Below the pieces are notes generated by a model that saw only the letters and a list, made by a program, of their open reading frames with translations, was not told the DNA's origin and did no database searches. From the NCBI RefSeq assembly GCF_964355755.1, contig NC_092673.1, positions 16,807,001-16,871,000 of the forward strand: 64,000 nucleotides of DNA, in the 5' to 3' direction. Shown piece after piece: positions 9,801 to 19,298 of the stretch (position 1 is its first letter; each line of letters starts with the position of its first letter). The DNA comes from Antedon mediterranea. Lineage: Eukaryota > Echinodermata > Crinoidea > Comatulida > Antedonidae. Made by a program: the position numbers and the translations under genes.

Positions 9801-12353
9801 AATTTGTTTTCGGTATTTAGATTTTTTTTATTTTTTTAACGGTTTGTTTTCGGTTGTTTTCGGTAATTAGACTGACCTGTTGGTCCAGATCCTTCACTAA
9901 CTGAGTTAGTGAGAAGTCGAATAAATTAAAAAAAAAAAAAATTGCCATACATACACACCAACGGAATTAAGGTACGTTTAGTCCTACCTAGGCTGGCCTG
10001 TGTGTTTATCACTACCAGCAGCCACACATTGAAGTAGACTACTTTGTACTCTTCTGTGTATAATCCTACATCTCGGTTACCAGGGGGCAAGAGACCAGTC
10101 CCGCCTAAAAGGTAAGCTAGTACGCCTTGTGTAATAATAGTAGTACCATTGCACTCTCAGCCGATTCACAACAATGGCCTCTGTGTCAGGAGGATACGAA
10201 TTATCTGATATGAAAGATTTTATTTACTATTGGTAAACCTTGACCATGTGCCCTAAAGACATAGAATTAAATAAAAGTAAAAAGAGAAAATTGGCCTTCA
10301 ATTTGATATCAATGGTAGTAAATCCAAATTTTTTGGAATTCTATACTTAAACAACCATTCTAAAATTGAGACTGTATTGTGTATTTCAGGAGGTGATTGA
10401 AGAACATGAACAATATAACGAGCAGTGTATGCAACCATCAGTAGATATACTTGTAATTAATAAAGACATGAAAATTACTGTTAAAGTAGAAGACGGGAAA
10501 TGGGATTTTCAGGATAATGTGAAAGTAAAATATAATAGTGCAAATTAAAAAATAAGAATATAAATTACTATTACACAAGTTATATCAGTATAACTTTTTT
10601 TAAATAATATAAATTAAAAAAATAAAGAGTATAATGATCAAGCCCTTTGATATGGTTTCTATTGTTCTAGACTATCCCTGCTGACTACATATGGGGCCCG
10701 TGGGGTCAAAGACCACACATGAGATTTGAATTGCAAAGTAAATCGGAAAATCTTTTAAATGCAACAATAGAATGGTCACAAGAGGACAACAAAACTCATT
10801 CAATAAAAGTGATTGGTATGTATTTAAAATGGTATGGTACAATTTATGTAACAAATAAAGTCTACAATTGATGTAATAAATGAAAATGGAAGTGATTAAA
10901 CAAACATCAGACATGTTCTTTCTCTCTTAACATTGCTTTTTGAACAAAGTTTTCATCTAATGCAAGTGACCTCTAAGTTTGATAACCACTCAAGTGGATG
11001 TTTAGAATGGAACAAATTTGAAAATGGGCCATGTATTGTCAGTGATTGAAAATGGCACTCAAATGTCACACTAAATTTACATGTACACATAATTGGTTCA
11101 GTACTGTTGTACCATGCCAAACTTTATTTACTTGCAATTTAATTTATTTATTTTTTTCAGAAAATCCAGAAAATCCATGGTAAGTAGTAATGTAATGGTA
11201 ATGTAACCACACCCACAGTAACTCAGCAACACCAATTGTTGTTAAATGTGTAAATTGGCAACAAAAGAATGAGTTGTACCACTAGTCTTTGTTACTGATT
11301 TATTTCTGAAAATGTTTTAAATTAAAAGTGTTAGCAATAAGTCATGATTAGTACAAGTATGATTTATTAACGTTTTAAATATGTGTACCTTTTCATTTCT
11401 AGTCTGAAATATATGAAGTCTTGTTGGAGGTTTATAAAAGGTATTTAACTTTTCTTATTTTTGTTAGCTCAGTGTCTGTAAGTTGTGCTTAAAGACTGGA
11501 TGTAGTTTGTAAGAAATATATTTTCTTTAAATTTAACTATAAATTATTTTAAGCTAATTTTAGTAAGTCGTGTAACTGAGGCCTTGGGTCAGGGGGCTCA
11601 AAGATAATAATTTTCAGTTACTAATTTATCGCCTGGTGTAATACCTTTCCTTAAAAAAAATATGTAAGAAAACTTTGAAAAATGGAGCTTATAGGTCCCT
11701 GAAAATTGTCTCCAGAGAATTTTTTTAATAGAGGTGCTGCCAGAAATTACAATTATACTTTTATTTGAAAATGTCAGGCTATGCTGGAAAGAAAAATAGG
11801 CCTGATTTTAGATACACTGCAACCAATTAGTAACTGTTTGACTACGACTAGGCAATAGTATTTACATGTTTTCGCTGATAGCGTCTGGGAATTTCCTTTT
11901 TAAAATCAGCGAGACAGTTGCAATCTATGCTGTCACAGCTTATATAATACTTGGTACTTGTACAAGTAATAATACATAATTTCCTTTTCCTTCTCCCTTC
12001 TTTGACTTCCCTCACCTTTCCTTTCTTTTTTCTACCCAGCCCAGAAAAATCCTTCAGAGAACCCCTTTTAATAGTAACAAATCTAAATGAAAGATCTTTA
12101 AAAGCTCAATCAAAAATATTTTTGTTCTACTTTGATTTCAGAACACTGGTGGATAGTTACTGGATTTTTTTGTTGTCTACTTGTAATCACTGTAATCTTG
12201 CTGATTTGCTTTCCTAAAGCACAAGGAATAATTGGCTTAGGTGCTACTTTTGTGCTTGGTAGTGGTGTTCCATTAATCAGGTATATGCATAAAAAAATGA
12301 CTCATGCTCAGCAGTCGGAAAACACAACGCCAGGCAGACAGGCAACAGTCTAA
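677..12353 (+). CDS. ZU5-UPA membrane protein gene, 3' part (seven exons)
   Basis: Seven exons join in consistent phase: 677-862, 1112-1644, 10390-10524, 10671-10815, 11161-11179, 11403-11440 and 12142-12353. They give about 422 residues and a stop; the 5' end is outside the window. Order: a two-helix membrane cassette, a ZU5 domain, a UPA-like beta region in two exons, a short Cys/Trp linker, and a second membrane cassette. ZU5 and UPA domains are known from UNC5 receptors, ankyrins, PIDD and the NLRP1 FIIND, where they fold against each other and often precede a death domain. No death domain is seen here. The ZU5 call rests on the pattern SSEGGTLHL, then a VIPPGAI-type strand, then an LNHF end. 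The role is unknown; a membrane-anchored signalling or adaptor protein is inference. Alternatively the ZU5-UPA part starts at the ATG at 1120 as a separate transcript. Confidence 0.72.
1112..1644 (+). CDS. exon: ZU5 domain
   Basis: This 533-nt exon enters in phase 1 (acceptor ACTGCAG) and leaves in phase 0 at AAAAG/GTAATT. It holds the whole ZU5 domain: the SSEGGTLHL strand, the VIPPGAIEEG turn, the SPIVKCGPEG loop and the final VSLNHFCSN strand. In FIIND/PIDD-type ZU5 domains the equivalent last strand ends in HFS, the autoproteolysis site; here it reads HFC. The tail after the domain (KMSEGDYLFQLIIRLCKQ) would lead into UPA. Open reading continues past the donor to a stop at 1756, so intron retention would give a ZU5-only form. 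Confidence 0.75.
1645..2709. other. intron sequence, nothing coding seen
   Basis: This is the start of the 8.7-kb intron between ZU5 and UPA exons. It holds scattered short repeats such as two blocks with GGGCGTTTATTTGA near 2107 and 2370, and a TAGGCCTA-rich stretch before 2709. No exon is supported. Confidence 0.4.
2971..5180. mobile_element. non-autonomous Harbinger-type element, copy 1
   Basis: This is a 2,210-bp element with inverted ends AGGCTGGTTTCCTGTCGACG and its complement, flanked by TAA on both sides. A 3-bp TWA duplication is the PIF/Harbinger hallmark. Near the right end is a perfect subterminal palindrome (about 4871-4922, core AGTTGACTTCAAGTCAACT) and three copies of GGTTTCCTGTAAAATC, likely transposase-binding repeats. 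No transposase is encoded; short open frames inside are not conserved coding. Confidence 0.8.
5184..5882. other. spacer between the two Harbinger copies
   Basis: About 700 bp of unique sequence with several TAGGCC motifs. No exon or repeat was recognised. Confidence 0.4.
5886..8086. mobile_element. non-autonomous Harbinger-type element, copy 2
   Basis: A second copy (2,201 bp), in the same orientation and nearly identical to 2971-5180 by eye, with the same inverted ends and a TTA duplication on both sides. Differences are few: isolated substitutions, a short insertion near 7088, and a 9-base loss near 7474 compared with copy 1. The different target triplets (TAA and TTA) mean two separate insertions, not a tandem duplication. 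Confidence 0.8.
8087..8785. other. intron sequence, no gene seen
   Basis: Unique sequence between copy 2 and the SINE. It includes the right arm of the possible outer element (8663-8689). Short open frames on the minus strand have no recognisable domain. Confidence 0.35.
8791..9942 (+). mobile_element. tRNA-derived SINE split by an inverted-repeat element
   Basis: The head (8791-8880) has a 7-bp acceptor-like stem (GAGTGAG with CTCGCTC, one G-T pair), a good A box (TGGCCGAGCGG) and a weaker B box (GGGTTCAAGGA), as in class II Leu/Ser tRNAs. The body contains CTCGGATAAGGAC and ATAAACCGTAGGTCC, a layout familiar from invertebrate SINEs. At 9004 it is interrupted, resumes at 9878 (TGTTGGTCCAG) and ends in an A-rich tail (9926-9942). 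This is a mobile copy and not a working tRNA gene. Confidence 0.65.
9004..9877. mobile_element. inverted-repeat element inside the SINE
   Basis: The ends GGTCAGTCTAATTACCG and its exact complement open two arms of about 200 bp that match with some divergence (for example the CGCCCTCTATTAGTGGGTGTTTC block against its mirror near 9750). The loop is AT-rich and non-coding. No target duplication could be identified. Confidence 0.7.
10390..10524 (+). CDS. exon: UPA-like region, first part
   Basis: The exon starts after TATTTCAG in phase 0, matching the exit phase of the ZU5 exon 8.7 kb upstream. It encodes an acidic start (EVIEEHEQYNEQ) and beta-strand-like residues ending KWDFQDN. Two in-phase donors are possible, after 10518 (GTGAAA) or after 10524 (GTAAAA). 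Without splicing the frame stops at 10548. The UPA label rests on position after ZU5 and on strand pattern, not on a strong motif. Confidence 0.6.
10671..10815 (+). CDS. exon: UPA-like region, second part
   Basis: This exon lies between acceptor TGTTCTAG and donor GTATGT. Only one frame is open through all 145 nt; it enters in phase 0 and leaves in phase 1, as its neighbours need. It encodes IPADYIWGPWGQRPHMRF followed by a hydrophilic strand region ending in HSIKVI, a good continuation of a UPA-type beta sandwich. Confidence 0.6.
11161..11179 (+). CDS. micro-exon, linker (19 nt)
   Basis: A 19-nt exon between a strong acceptor (long T run then CAG) and GTAAGTAG. It adds E-N-P-E-N-P and the first two bases of a Cys codon. 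It is supported by strong splice sites and by phase agreement on both sides. Confidence 0.5.
11403..11440 (+). CDS. micro-exon, Cys/Trp linker (38 nt)
   Basis: The exon lies between TTTCTAG and GTATTT. It completes the Cys codon and encodes LKYMKSCWRFIK, a short basic and aromatic linker directly before the second membrane hairpin. It leaves in phase 1, as the last exon requires. Confidence 0.5.
12142..12353 (+). CDS. terminal exon: second membrane cassette and stop
   Basis: Entered in phase 1 after TGATTTCAG. It begins E-HWWIVTGF and has a Cys/Leu/Val-rich membrane helix, a CFPKAQG turn, a second Gly-rich helix, then RYMHKKM and a polar tail (QQSENTTPGRQATV) before TAA. Positive charges after the second helix suggest both ends face the cytosol (inference). 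A polyadenylation signal AATAAA is at 12519-12524. Confidence 0.7.
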
Positions 12354-12770
12354 ACAGTCTAAGAACAATAGAATGACATTCAATGGTCTGTATGTATAAA
12401 TACATCATGTCATATTATAAATTTTAAATGCAAAGAAAGAACTTGCAAGAATGCAAAGATAGATGTGAAATTAAAAGTTTGTGAAAAAGTCAACACAGTT
12501 GATTGTAAGAACAAAAATAATAAAATGAATGAATGGTGTCGTGACATGAAAAAAAAACATTCCAAAATTGTAAATAAGTAGAATAAGTACAGTAGTAGTA
12601 TAGCTTTTATTTCTTTGTAATATAAAACGCTATAAAAAGAACAAAAAAAAATACTATACAAAAATTACAAGAGGTCAGTATCATATATGTGTAAAATACT
12701 GACAGGATTGTGAAGCTTGTCATAATGATGTATGGCTAAAAGCTCTAGAGGGTTTAATTTGAAAGCATCT
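12354..12770 (+). other. 3' untranslated or downstream region of the ZU5-UPA gene
   Basis: AT-rich sequence after the stop with AATAAA at 12519. No other gene is seen. Confidence 0.45.
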
Positions 12771-12771
12771 A

Positions 12772-13116
12772 AGGTCCTGTTTCTGCTGCACAAAAACAAT
12801 CGGTTAAAAACGGTGTGATAAATTAACTCCAATTTCTTGGGAGCAGAAACAGGACAATTTTATGGAAACAGGTTAAAAGGCATCGCAAAATAACCGGTTA
12901 AAAACACCCAGTCAATTCGGTGTTTTAACCGGTTATCGCTGAGCAATTTTTTTTTTTTACACTGCAGTAACGTTAGAATTAACCACCAGGACCAATTGCA
13001 TTTTGGGTAATTCTAACGACCACCCACTGATTTAAATGTTAATTTTGGAGCAAAATATAAAATTACAGTTTTGAAATTATCGGTTTATTCAGCGCTATGC
13101 AGCAGAAACAAACCCT
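12772..13116. mobile_element. MITE-like element, copy A
   Basis: The inverted ends AGGTCCTGTTTCTGCTGCA and a slightly changed mirror (AGGGTTTGTTTCTGCTGCA) enclose about 345 bp with repeated CGGTTAAAA motifs. There is no coding capacity. It directly abuts copy B. Confidence 0.5.
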
Positions 13117-13117
13117 A

Positions 13118-13416
13118 AGGTCCTGTTTCTGTTAGATTATTAATGGTGTGAATAAACTAACCCCAATTACCCCCCAATAACCGGTTAAATGGCAGCCTTA
13201 AAATAACGGTTAAAAACAACTTTTAGCTGCAAAAACAGTTATTTGATTGACAGCCTTTGACACTTTGATAACGTTTGAATTGACTGTTTGAGTACATTGC
13301 ATTTTGGGTACTGAGAGTCCAAATTTAGCAGAAATGCAGTTAATATAAAATGTTTAATACGGGTTTAATATTTTAAAATAAATGATTTATTCTACGTTAT
13401 GCAGAAGAAAGAGACC
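13118..13416. mobile_element. MITE-like element, copy B
   Basis: A diverged relative of copy A: same left end (AGGTCCTGTTTCTG), a CCGGTTAAA block and a shared interior TGCATTTTGGGTA. The right end (near 13400) is a poorer mirror. Confidence 0.45.
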
Positions 13417-15500
13417 ATAAGGAAACCAGAGAGTTTTTACTCCCTGGTAGTACATTGATTTCAAGTCCTAAATTGGACAAACAGATATGCTTGCTATTTT
13501 GTCTAGGTATCATACCATGTACAGTACATATAAATCAGTACTATTATTATTGCTTATTACTAGTATTTAGTTACATAACAATAGAAGGCCCTACAATTTG
13601 CTTTTCATAGTCTGTATTGAAGTGACTGATTTATGCCTTTGGTTCCTCTAAGTTTTTCCTTTCCTTATTTAATTTCATTTGCTGTTAACTTGTTGTTTTT
13701 GTCTGCACCAGAAGGAGAGTACTCACATAGTGACTTCGTCACTTTTCTACAATCCGACTGGTGTCAGTTTTCTTTTGTTTTTATTTTTAATTGTATTATA
13801 TGTCTTCTGGAAAATAAATGAATTGAATTGAATTGAATTTCAACAATAACATGTAAATTAATGTCAGGTATCGAAAGTTTGTCATTTGTTGTGTCGTTTG
13901 GTGGCGTTGGAATGTAGACCTAATTTACATTCCATGAGTCACTCCCTTTATAATGATTGTGTAGCAGAGAGAAAACATTTTGTTATTCTTTTTTTTTATA
14001 TATAATATTCATATGGTTGCTCACATTTAAAGTAGATTTTTAATTATAATACTTAACTGTATAAAAACTCTACCTTGATGTTGTATTACTACAGTACTGG
14101 GGTGTACTTAGACTTGCCACAAGTCTGTATTTATTGTCTTTTTTATTTATTTTTTTTATTTCGATTTTTGTCTGAAGCTCAAGTAGTATACGTATGAAAC
14201 GCCATATGTGCCAAAATATTTATTTGTTTACTAATTAGTAATATTAAGTCAAAACTCCGTCTGGAACCCAGACTAGGGTGTACTGTTTGATATCACTCTG
14301 TTAGCTGTATTGAATATGTTATATTTTATCCATAGTTGATTGACTTAATGATAGTTTTCATTACATTGATTATAACATTCACATTAATAATTTATGATTA
14401 TTTAGATTGTGGTTACCAAAGTGGTATTAATGACATCATTGATAATTATCGTACCATGCTATGTAATTTTGATGCGTAAATGTACTGATATCTTATATTA
14501 CTGTAATTTGTACTCTCAGTGTTTTCCTTATGTTTATAGATAAGCCAATATGTATGCATACACATATTTTACAGAGAACGTAGAAAGTGAATAAAGTTAT
14601 TTATGTGGCAACCAAAAACACAGTTTGGATCTTTTATTCTGTGATTTCCGTATCACTATATTGAGGAGAGCCTCACACGCTCATATATATGAGTTGAAGC
14701 AAACCCAAATAAATACAGATTGTTGAATATACCACGACAGTAATAAAGATTTCTTAAATAAAAATTGGTGGGAGAACAGAGCAGCCGACTAAGTTTTTAT
14801 TGTGATGAGAAATGATACCATTATTGAAAAAAATGTTATTGAACTGAAATACTATAGTAACAATTTTTCGACATATTTGAAACAAACAATGCTTTTAATC
14901 TAAATTAATGTTTGATGAATTGTTTATACATTAGTGTTCAATTTTTTTGTACAGTACTAAATTATATTTTTTATGAATACATTTTATGATGTCTGTTTGT
15001 TGAAATGATTTGAAATGTTTTTTTCACTTTTAATAAAAATTTTGTAAATTAAAACTCAATTCAGTGTTTATGCTGCTATTTAATGTTTATATACTTTTAA
15101 TAAATACTAATGAATGAAAAACTTATTTGTTTATTTTTAAGGATAGTGTTTTTTGAAGGTGTAGATTTTAACATCGAGGAGATCATTATATCAAAATGTA
15201 CGTGCTTAGCTATTGTTAAAAATTCATTGTATATTATAGGAATAATATCCATTTCACCAATGTTCGATTTTACACAGCTATAATGTGTTACGTACACAAA
15301 TGGTGATTGCGCCCTCTATAAAAAATAAAGTTTATTCACTCCAACAAACCATTGTACTCTCGCAACATGTTATCCTAAGAATGTCAACACACAAGAAGTA
15401 AGTTTTTGTTTCATATTTGGCATACCATATCATATACGGAATTCTTTATACTGCATTATTTTAATGGCAGATCTTTCTTCTTTTAATTTTTTGGATCTTA
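13417..15500. other. intergenic, no gene recognised
   Basis: AT-rich sequence with a short GAATT microsatellite at about 13820-13850 and several AATAAA hexamers. Open frames in it show no domain or splice support. Confidence 0.4.
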
Positions 15501-15504
15501 TATT

Positions 15505-15720
15505 CGTATCCTAGGCTAGGCCTAGCCTAATACTACTCTCTACTCTAGCCTAGGCCTAGCTAGGCTATATTGCTAGGCTAGGTAGGCTAGGCCTAGGCCT
15601 ACTACCTCTAGCCATGCTCTCGCTAACAAAGGCCTACTACTACTAGCCTAGGCTTTTAACCCTAGCTAGGCCTACTACTTGATAGTACTATAGTAGGCCT
15701 AGTAGAGTAGTAGGCATGGA
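15505..15720. repeat. CTAGGC/TAGGCCTA-rich simple sequence
   Basis: Dense overlapping CTAGGC, TAGGCCTA and CTACTACT motifs. Similar stretches occur at 19510-19900, 47620-47870 and 61680-61950. Confidence 0.6.
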
Positions 15721-15803
15721 GGAAGTCTCCACAACTTGTTGTTAGTTAAGAGATAACAGACGTCAACTGCATTGGATTGGATTGGTCCTCAGACGAAGCA
15801 GGT

Positions 15804-16718
15804 CAAGTCGGCCCTAAACCGTCTCGGCCAAAGTCAAGTCGGCCCCACGTCAAGTCGGCCCCACGTCAAGTCGGCCCCACGTCAAGTCGGCCCCACGTCA
15901 AGTCGGCCCCACGTCAAGTCGGCCCCACGTCAAGTCGGCCTCAAGTCAACTCGGCCAAAAACTAATTGGTCAACTCGGCCACAATAAAGTATGGAACGCA
16001 AAAAGTGCTTACGGTAATATTATTATGATTCTTACTAGCCTATCCACGCTTTAAAAAAAATAAAGAAATAAAAAAAATAATATAATTAAATAATATATAA
16101 AAAAATGAACTCATTGCCGATATGAATATAAGTACCCGCGTGTTACAAAAACACGTGCAGGTACCGCATTTTAGTAAATCGAACACGGAGGCCTACGTTC
16201 CACCATTTGGCCATAGAAAAAATGATCGTACATATCGTTTTTGTCCATGATTTGCTTTTTAAAAAAAGGGGAATCCCCGGTCAGTGAAAACACGCAGCAG
16301 TTGTAGATATCGAAAAAGCTGCCAAAGGCGCAGGGAGGCGCAGCTACGAATTGTTTTCAATTGTGCAATTTGAAATTTTATTAAACGTAAATAAAGAAAA
16401 GTTGGTGAAATCATTCCTATTTTTTTGCTAAATATATTATATTGTCTAAATATTAATATTCATTAAAAGTCAGAATTATTTATAGTTAAAAAATTGTGAA
16501 GAAATATTATTTATCAATCCCCTTCATTTGCACTTTTTGCGTTCCATATTTTAACGGGGCTGAGTTGACCGATTATTTTTTGGCCGAGTTGACGTGAGGC
16601 CGAGTTGACTTGAGGCCGAGTTGACTTGGGGCCGAGTTGACTTGGGGCCGACTTGACTTGGGGCCGACTTGACTTGGGGCCGACTTGACTTTGGCCGAGA
16701 CGGTTTAGGGCCGACTTG
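15804..16718. mobile_element. foldback element with minisatellite arms
   Basis: The left arm starts CAAGTCGGCCCTAAACC and carries about eight 16-bp units (GTCAAGTCGGCCCCAC). The right arm (16555-16718) is an inverted, more varied array ending in the mirror of the same start. The mirror continues inwards: AGTATGGAACGCAAAAAGT near 15990 pairs with its complement near 16550. Arms are about 200 bp and the AT-rich loop about 520 bp. Open frames across the units are by-products of the repeat. Confidence 0.75.
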
Positions 16719-19000
16719 GATCGAAATCACGTAAACACATGGATGAGGATGTTTTAACGTTCATGCTCGACTCATTGAGGAGATCAGGGTTAACATTTTT
16801 TTTAAAAGCCACAAAAAAAGTAGAACAAAAGCAGAGAGTCGACCCTGCAACCCCTGCCTCTGGGGCTATACCCTTATCAATACACCAAGCCATCCATCTC
16901 GTTGGTCGAATCGGGTTTTACTTTGTATATGAATGGAGAAAAAATATATTATATGTAAGCTTTTTAACCAACCAATCAGAACTTAGTTGACGTCGTTTCT
17001 ATACTTGTATAACCACATAACAAACAGGCCTTCCATTGGGTTTCCCTGATCTCACAACAAGCATTCAAACACAGCGTTGTGGTCTTTCATTTAAAAAAAA
17101 ACATAGTGTGGTGGTCTTTTGTGTTCATGATGCATCAAACAACTACAATGCACTGTAAAGTTTGACGTGATGCGTAAAAAACTACTGAACTTTTCTATTT
17201 AATACTGAAATTTACTTTAACAATTTGAGAACTTGCAATGCACATGAAAGAGTATGACAGTGGACCTATCTAATCTAGGCTCGCACTGGCCGATCGCCAA
17301 GTCGCCATGGGCGAAAACGTTTCTAGATTGGCGAAAAATAAAACGGCTACTTTAGCCATTTTGGCGATGACATATGATAAAATAGATAATTAAATAATCA
17401 TTTTGGCGAAAGCATAAAGTCCAACTAAAAGGTCCATTTGTCGATCTCCAAGCATTTATTTTGTTCGTTATCACGTTGTTTACTTCAAGCTCCATTTTTC
17501 GTCAACTTGTTTCGTTGTACCAGGCGTCTCTTTGTTATTTCAAAAAGATGGGGATAGCAGAGGTAGACTGCACAGAGAGACAGACGTTACACGACACATG
17601 GATGATGAAGTCTACCCAAACTATCACGTGTTGTGCGCTGCACAAACGATCGACTACGTAGCCGACGGTCGGCTAATTACCGGGATTGTCTATTTTTCGA
17701 TAGGGGTGTACTTTTCAGATTAAAAAGAAACATTATAGTATCTTCGATGAATGACGTCTTAATCTTATCGAAATCAAAAATGTATGCGTTATGCATTTTA
17801 GAGTCTTCCAATTTAATGTAGTTTCATATTTTAGCCTTAATAAACTTCCCTCGTGCGTCAGTGTAAACAAAACAACATGCGGGAAATGGTAGAGTCTAAC
17901 AGGGATTTAGCTGAACACACACGTGCATCTCTGAGCGGGGCCGGCCGCTGGCTTCTGTCTTGTTGTGTAAAATTAATAATAATCGGATAAATTTCTCGCC
18001 CTGACAGAAACGCTTCGGCGCAGCCTTGAGGGATGGAAAGACACGTGTACTCTGTGCTTTGGCCTATATTATCTTACGTTTAACAACGATACGAGTGTTC
18101 GTTTGCTAGGAATTTCCCTCAATATTTTTAGCATACGATATACCGTTGCGTTGTTGTACATAATTTTGTAGGCCTAGGCCAGCGGTTCTGCACTTTCGCA
18201 CCTCTTGAGCATACCTAATTTAAAAACATTAACCGGCTGCGCGGCGGTGATTCCGAGTGATTCTAGGACACGATTTTCGCCTGGTACGCCACACGCAAAC
18301 ATGACCAGCCAAGCGTAAAAAAACAAAAGTAACATAGCGTTCAGGGGATTTCAGAAAACTGTAAAATGTTTCTTATTAAATTGATAACTGTATAAATGCT
18401 GTATGATTAAAAACAATTTGAACAATTGTTTTGATCATGTAAAAAAAATACAAAAAAAAATATTTTTTTTAATCATACAGTGATATAGGCATGGTTCTTT
18501 ATCTCAGTGCCTTACAAAAATGTTCAGGGAACAGTGTATATAGACTGTTGACATAGATAAATTGACTAAAATGTTTTTACCACTATATTTCTAAAATTTT
18601 AAATGTTGGCTATAAACCGATTCATTTGGCTAAATAAAAAAATTTGACTTTAGCCATTTTGGCTATAGATAAACTGATTTGACTAAAAAAAATATTTTGA
18701 CTTTCGCCAAATGGCTAAACAAAATGAAATGTTAGTGCTACCCCAGCTAATTTATAGGTACATGTTATGATAAAGAAATTGGTACACTATTTGTTGATTG
18801 ACTTGGTACTGTACACCATTCACTGTGGCTGCTGTGAGTACAGTACATGCCATATCAGAATTTCCTCAACTCAGAGGATGAATGCCACTATACATTTATG
18901 ATACAGTATTTGTCACAATTGTGTGCATTACTGTTATTACATTATCAGATTTGTGATTTGTGATAGTATGTGTACTGACGAATTCTATCCAACTCGGCCC
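16719..19000. other. intergenic, no gene recognised
   Basis: Mixed unique sequence. Two short related blocks (around 17310-17370 and 18600-18720) share GCCATTTTGGC-type motifs. Several short open frames (for example 16739-16990) have no recognisable domain. Confidence 0.35.
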
Positions 19001-19298
19001 TAAAGCCTGGTTTCCAGTCGACGTAAGACTTGCTTCCGCTTACGATTGCGTCGTTTTCTTACGATTACGCTTGCGTTCCGATCAGTAGACCAAAAAACTA
19101 ACGTCGACACAAAATTATCATAATCGCGTTGTGCTGATTCCGTCGTTACGAAAGTTGAATTTATCGCAAGTCTGTCCTTCTTGCCCTTACGTCGAGTTGA
19201 ATTTTTTCCTTGCGACACAACACATGGCTCATACATTCCTCGCGAAAAGAGAGGAGGCCATTTTCCAAAACATAAACAGTGTGCAGTGAGATTTCAAT

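Noticed and set aside
15772-15987. Plus-strand open frame with repeated HVKSAPRQVGPTS
   Set aside because: Produced by the 16-bp repeat in the foldback arm.
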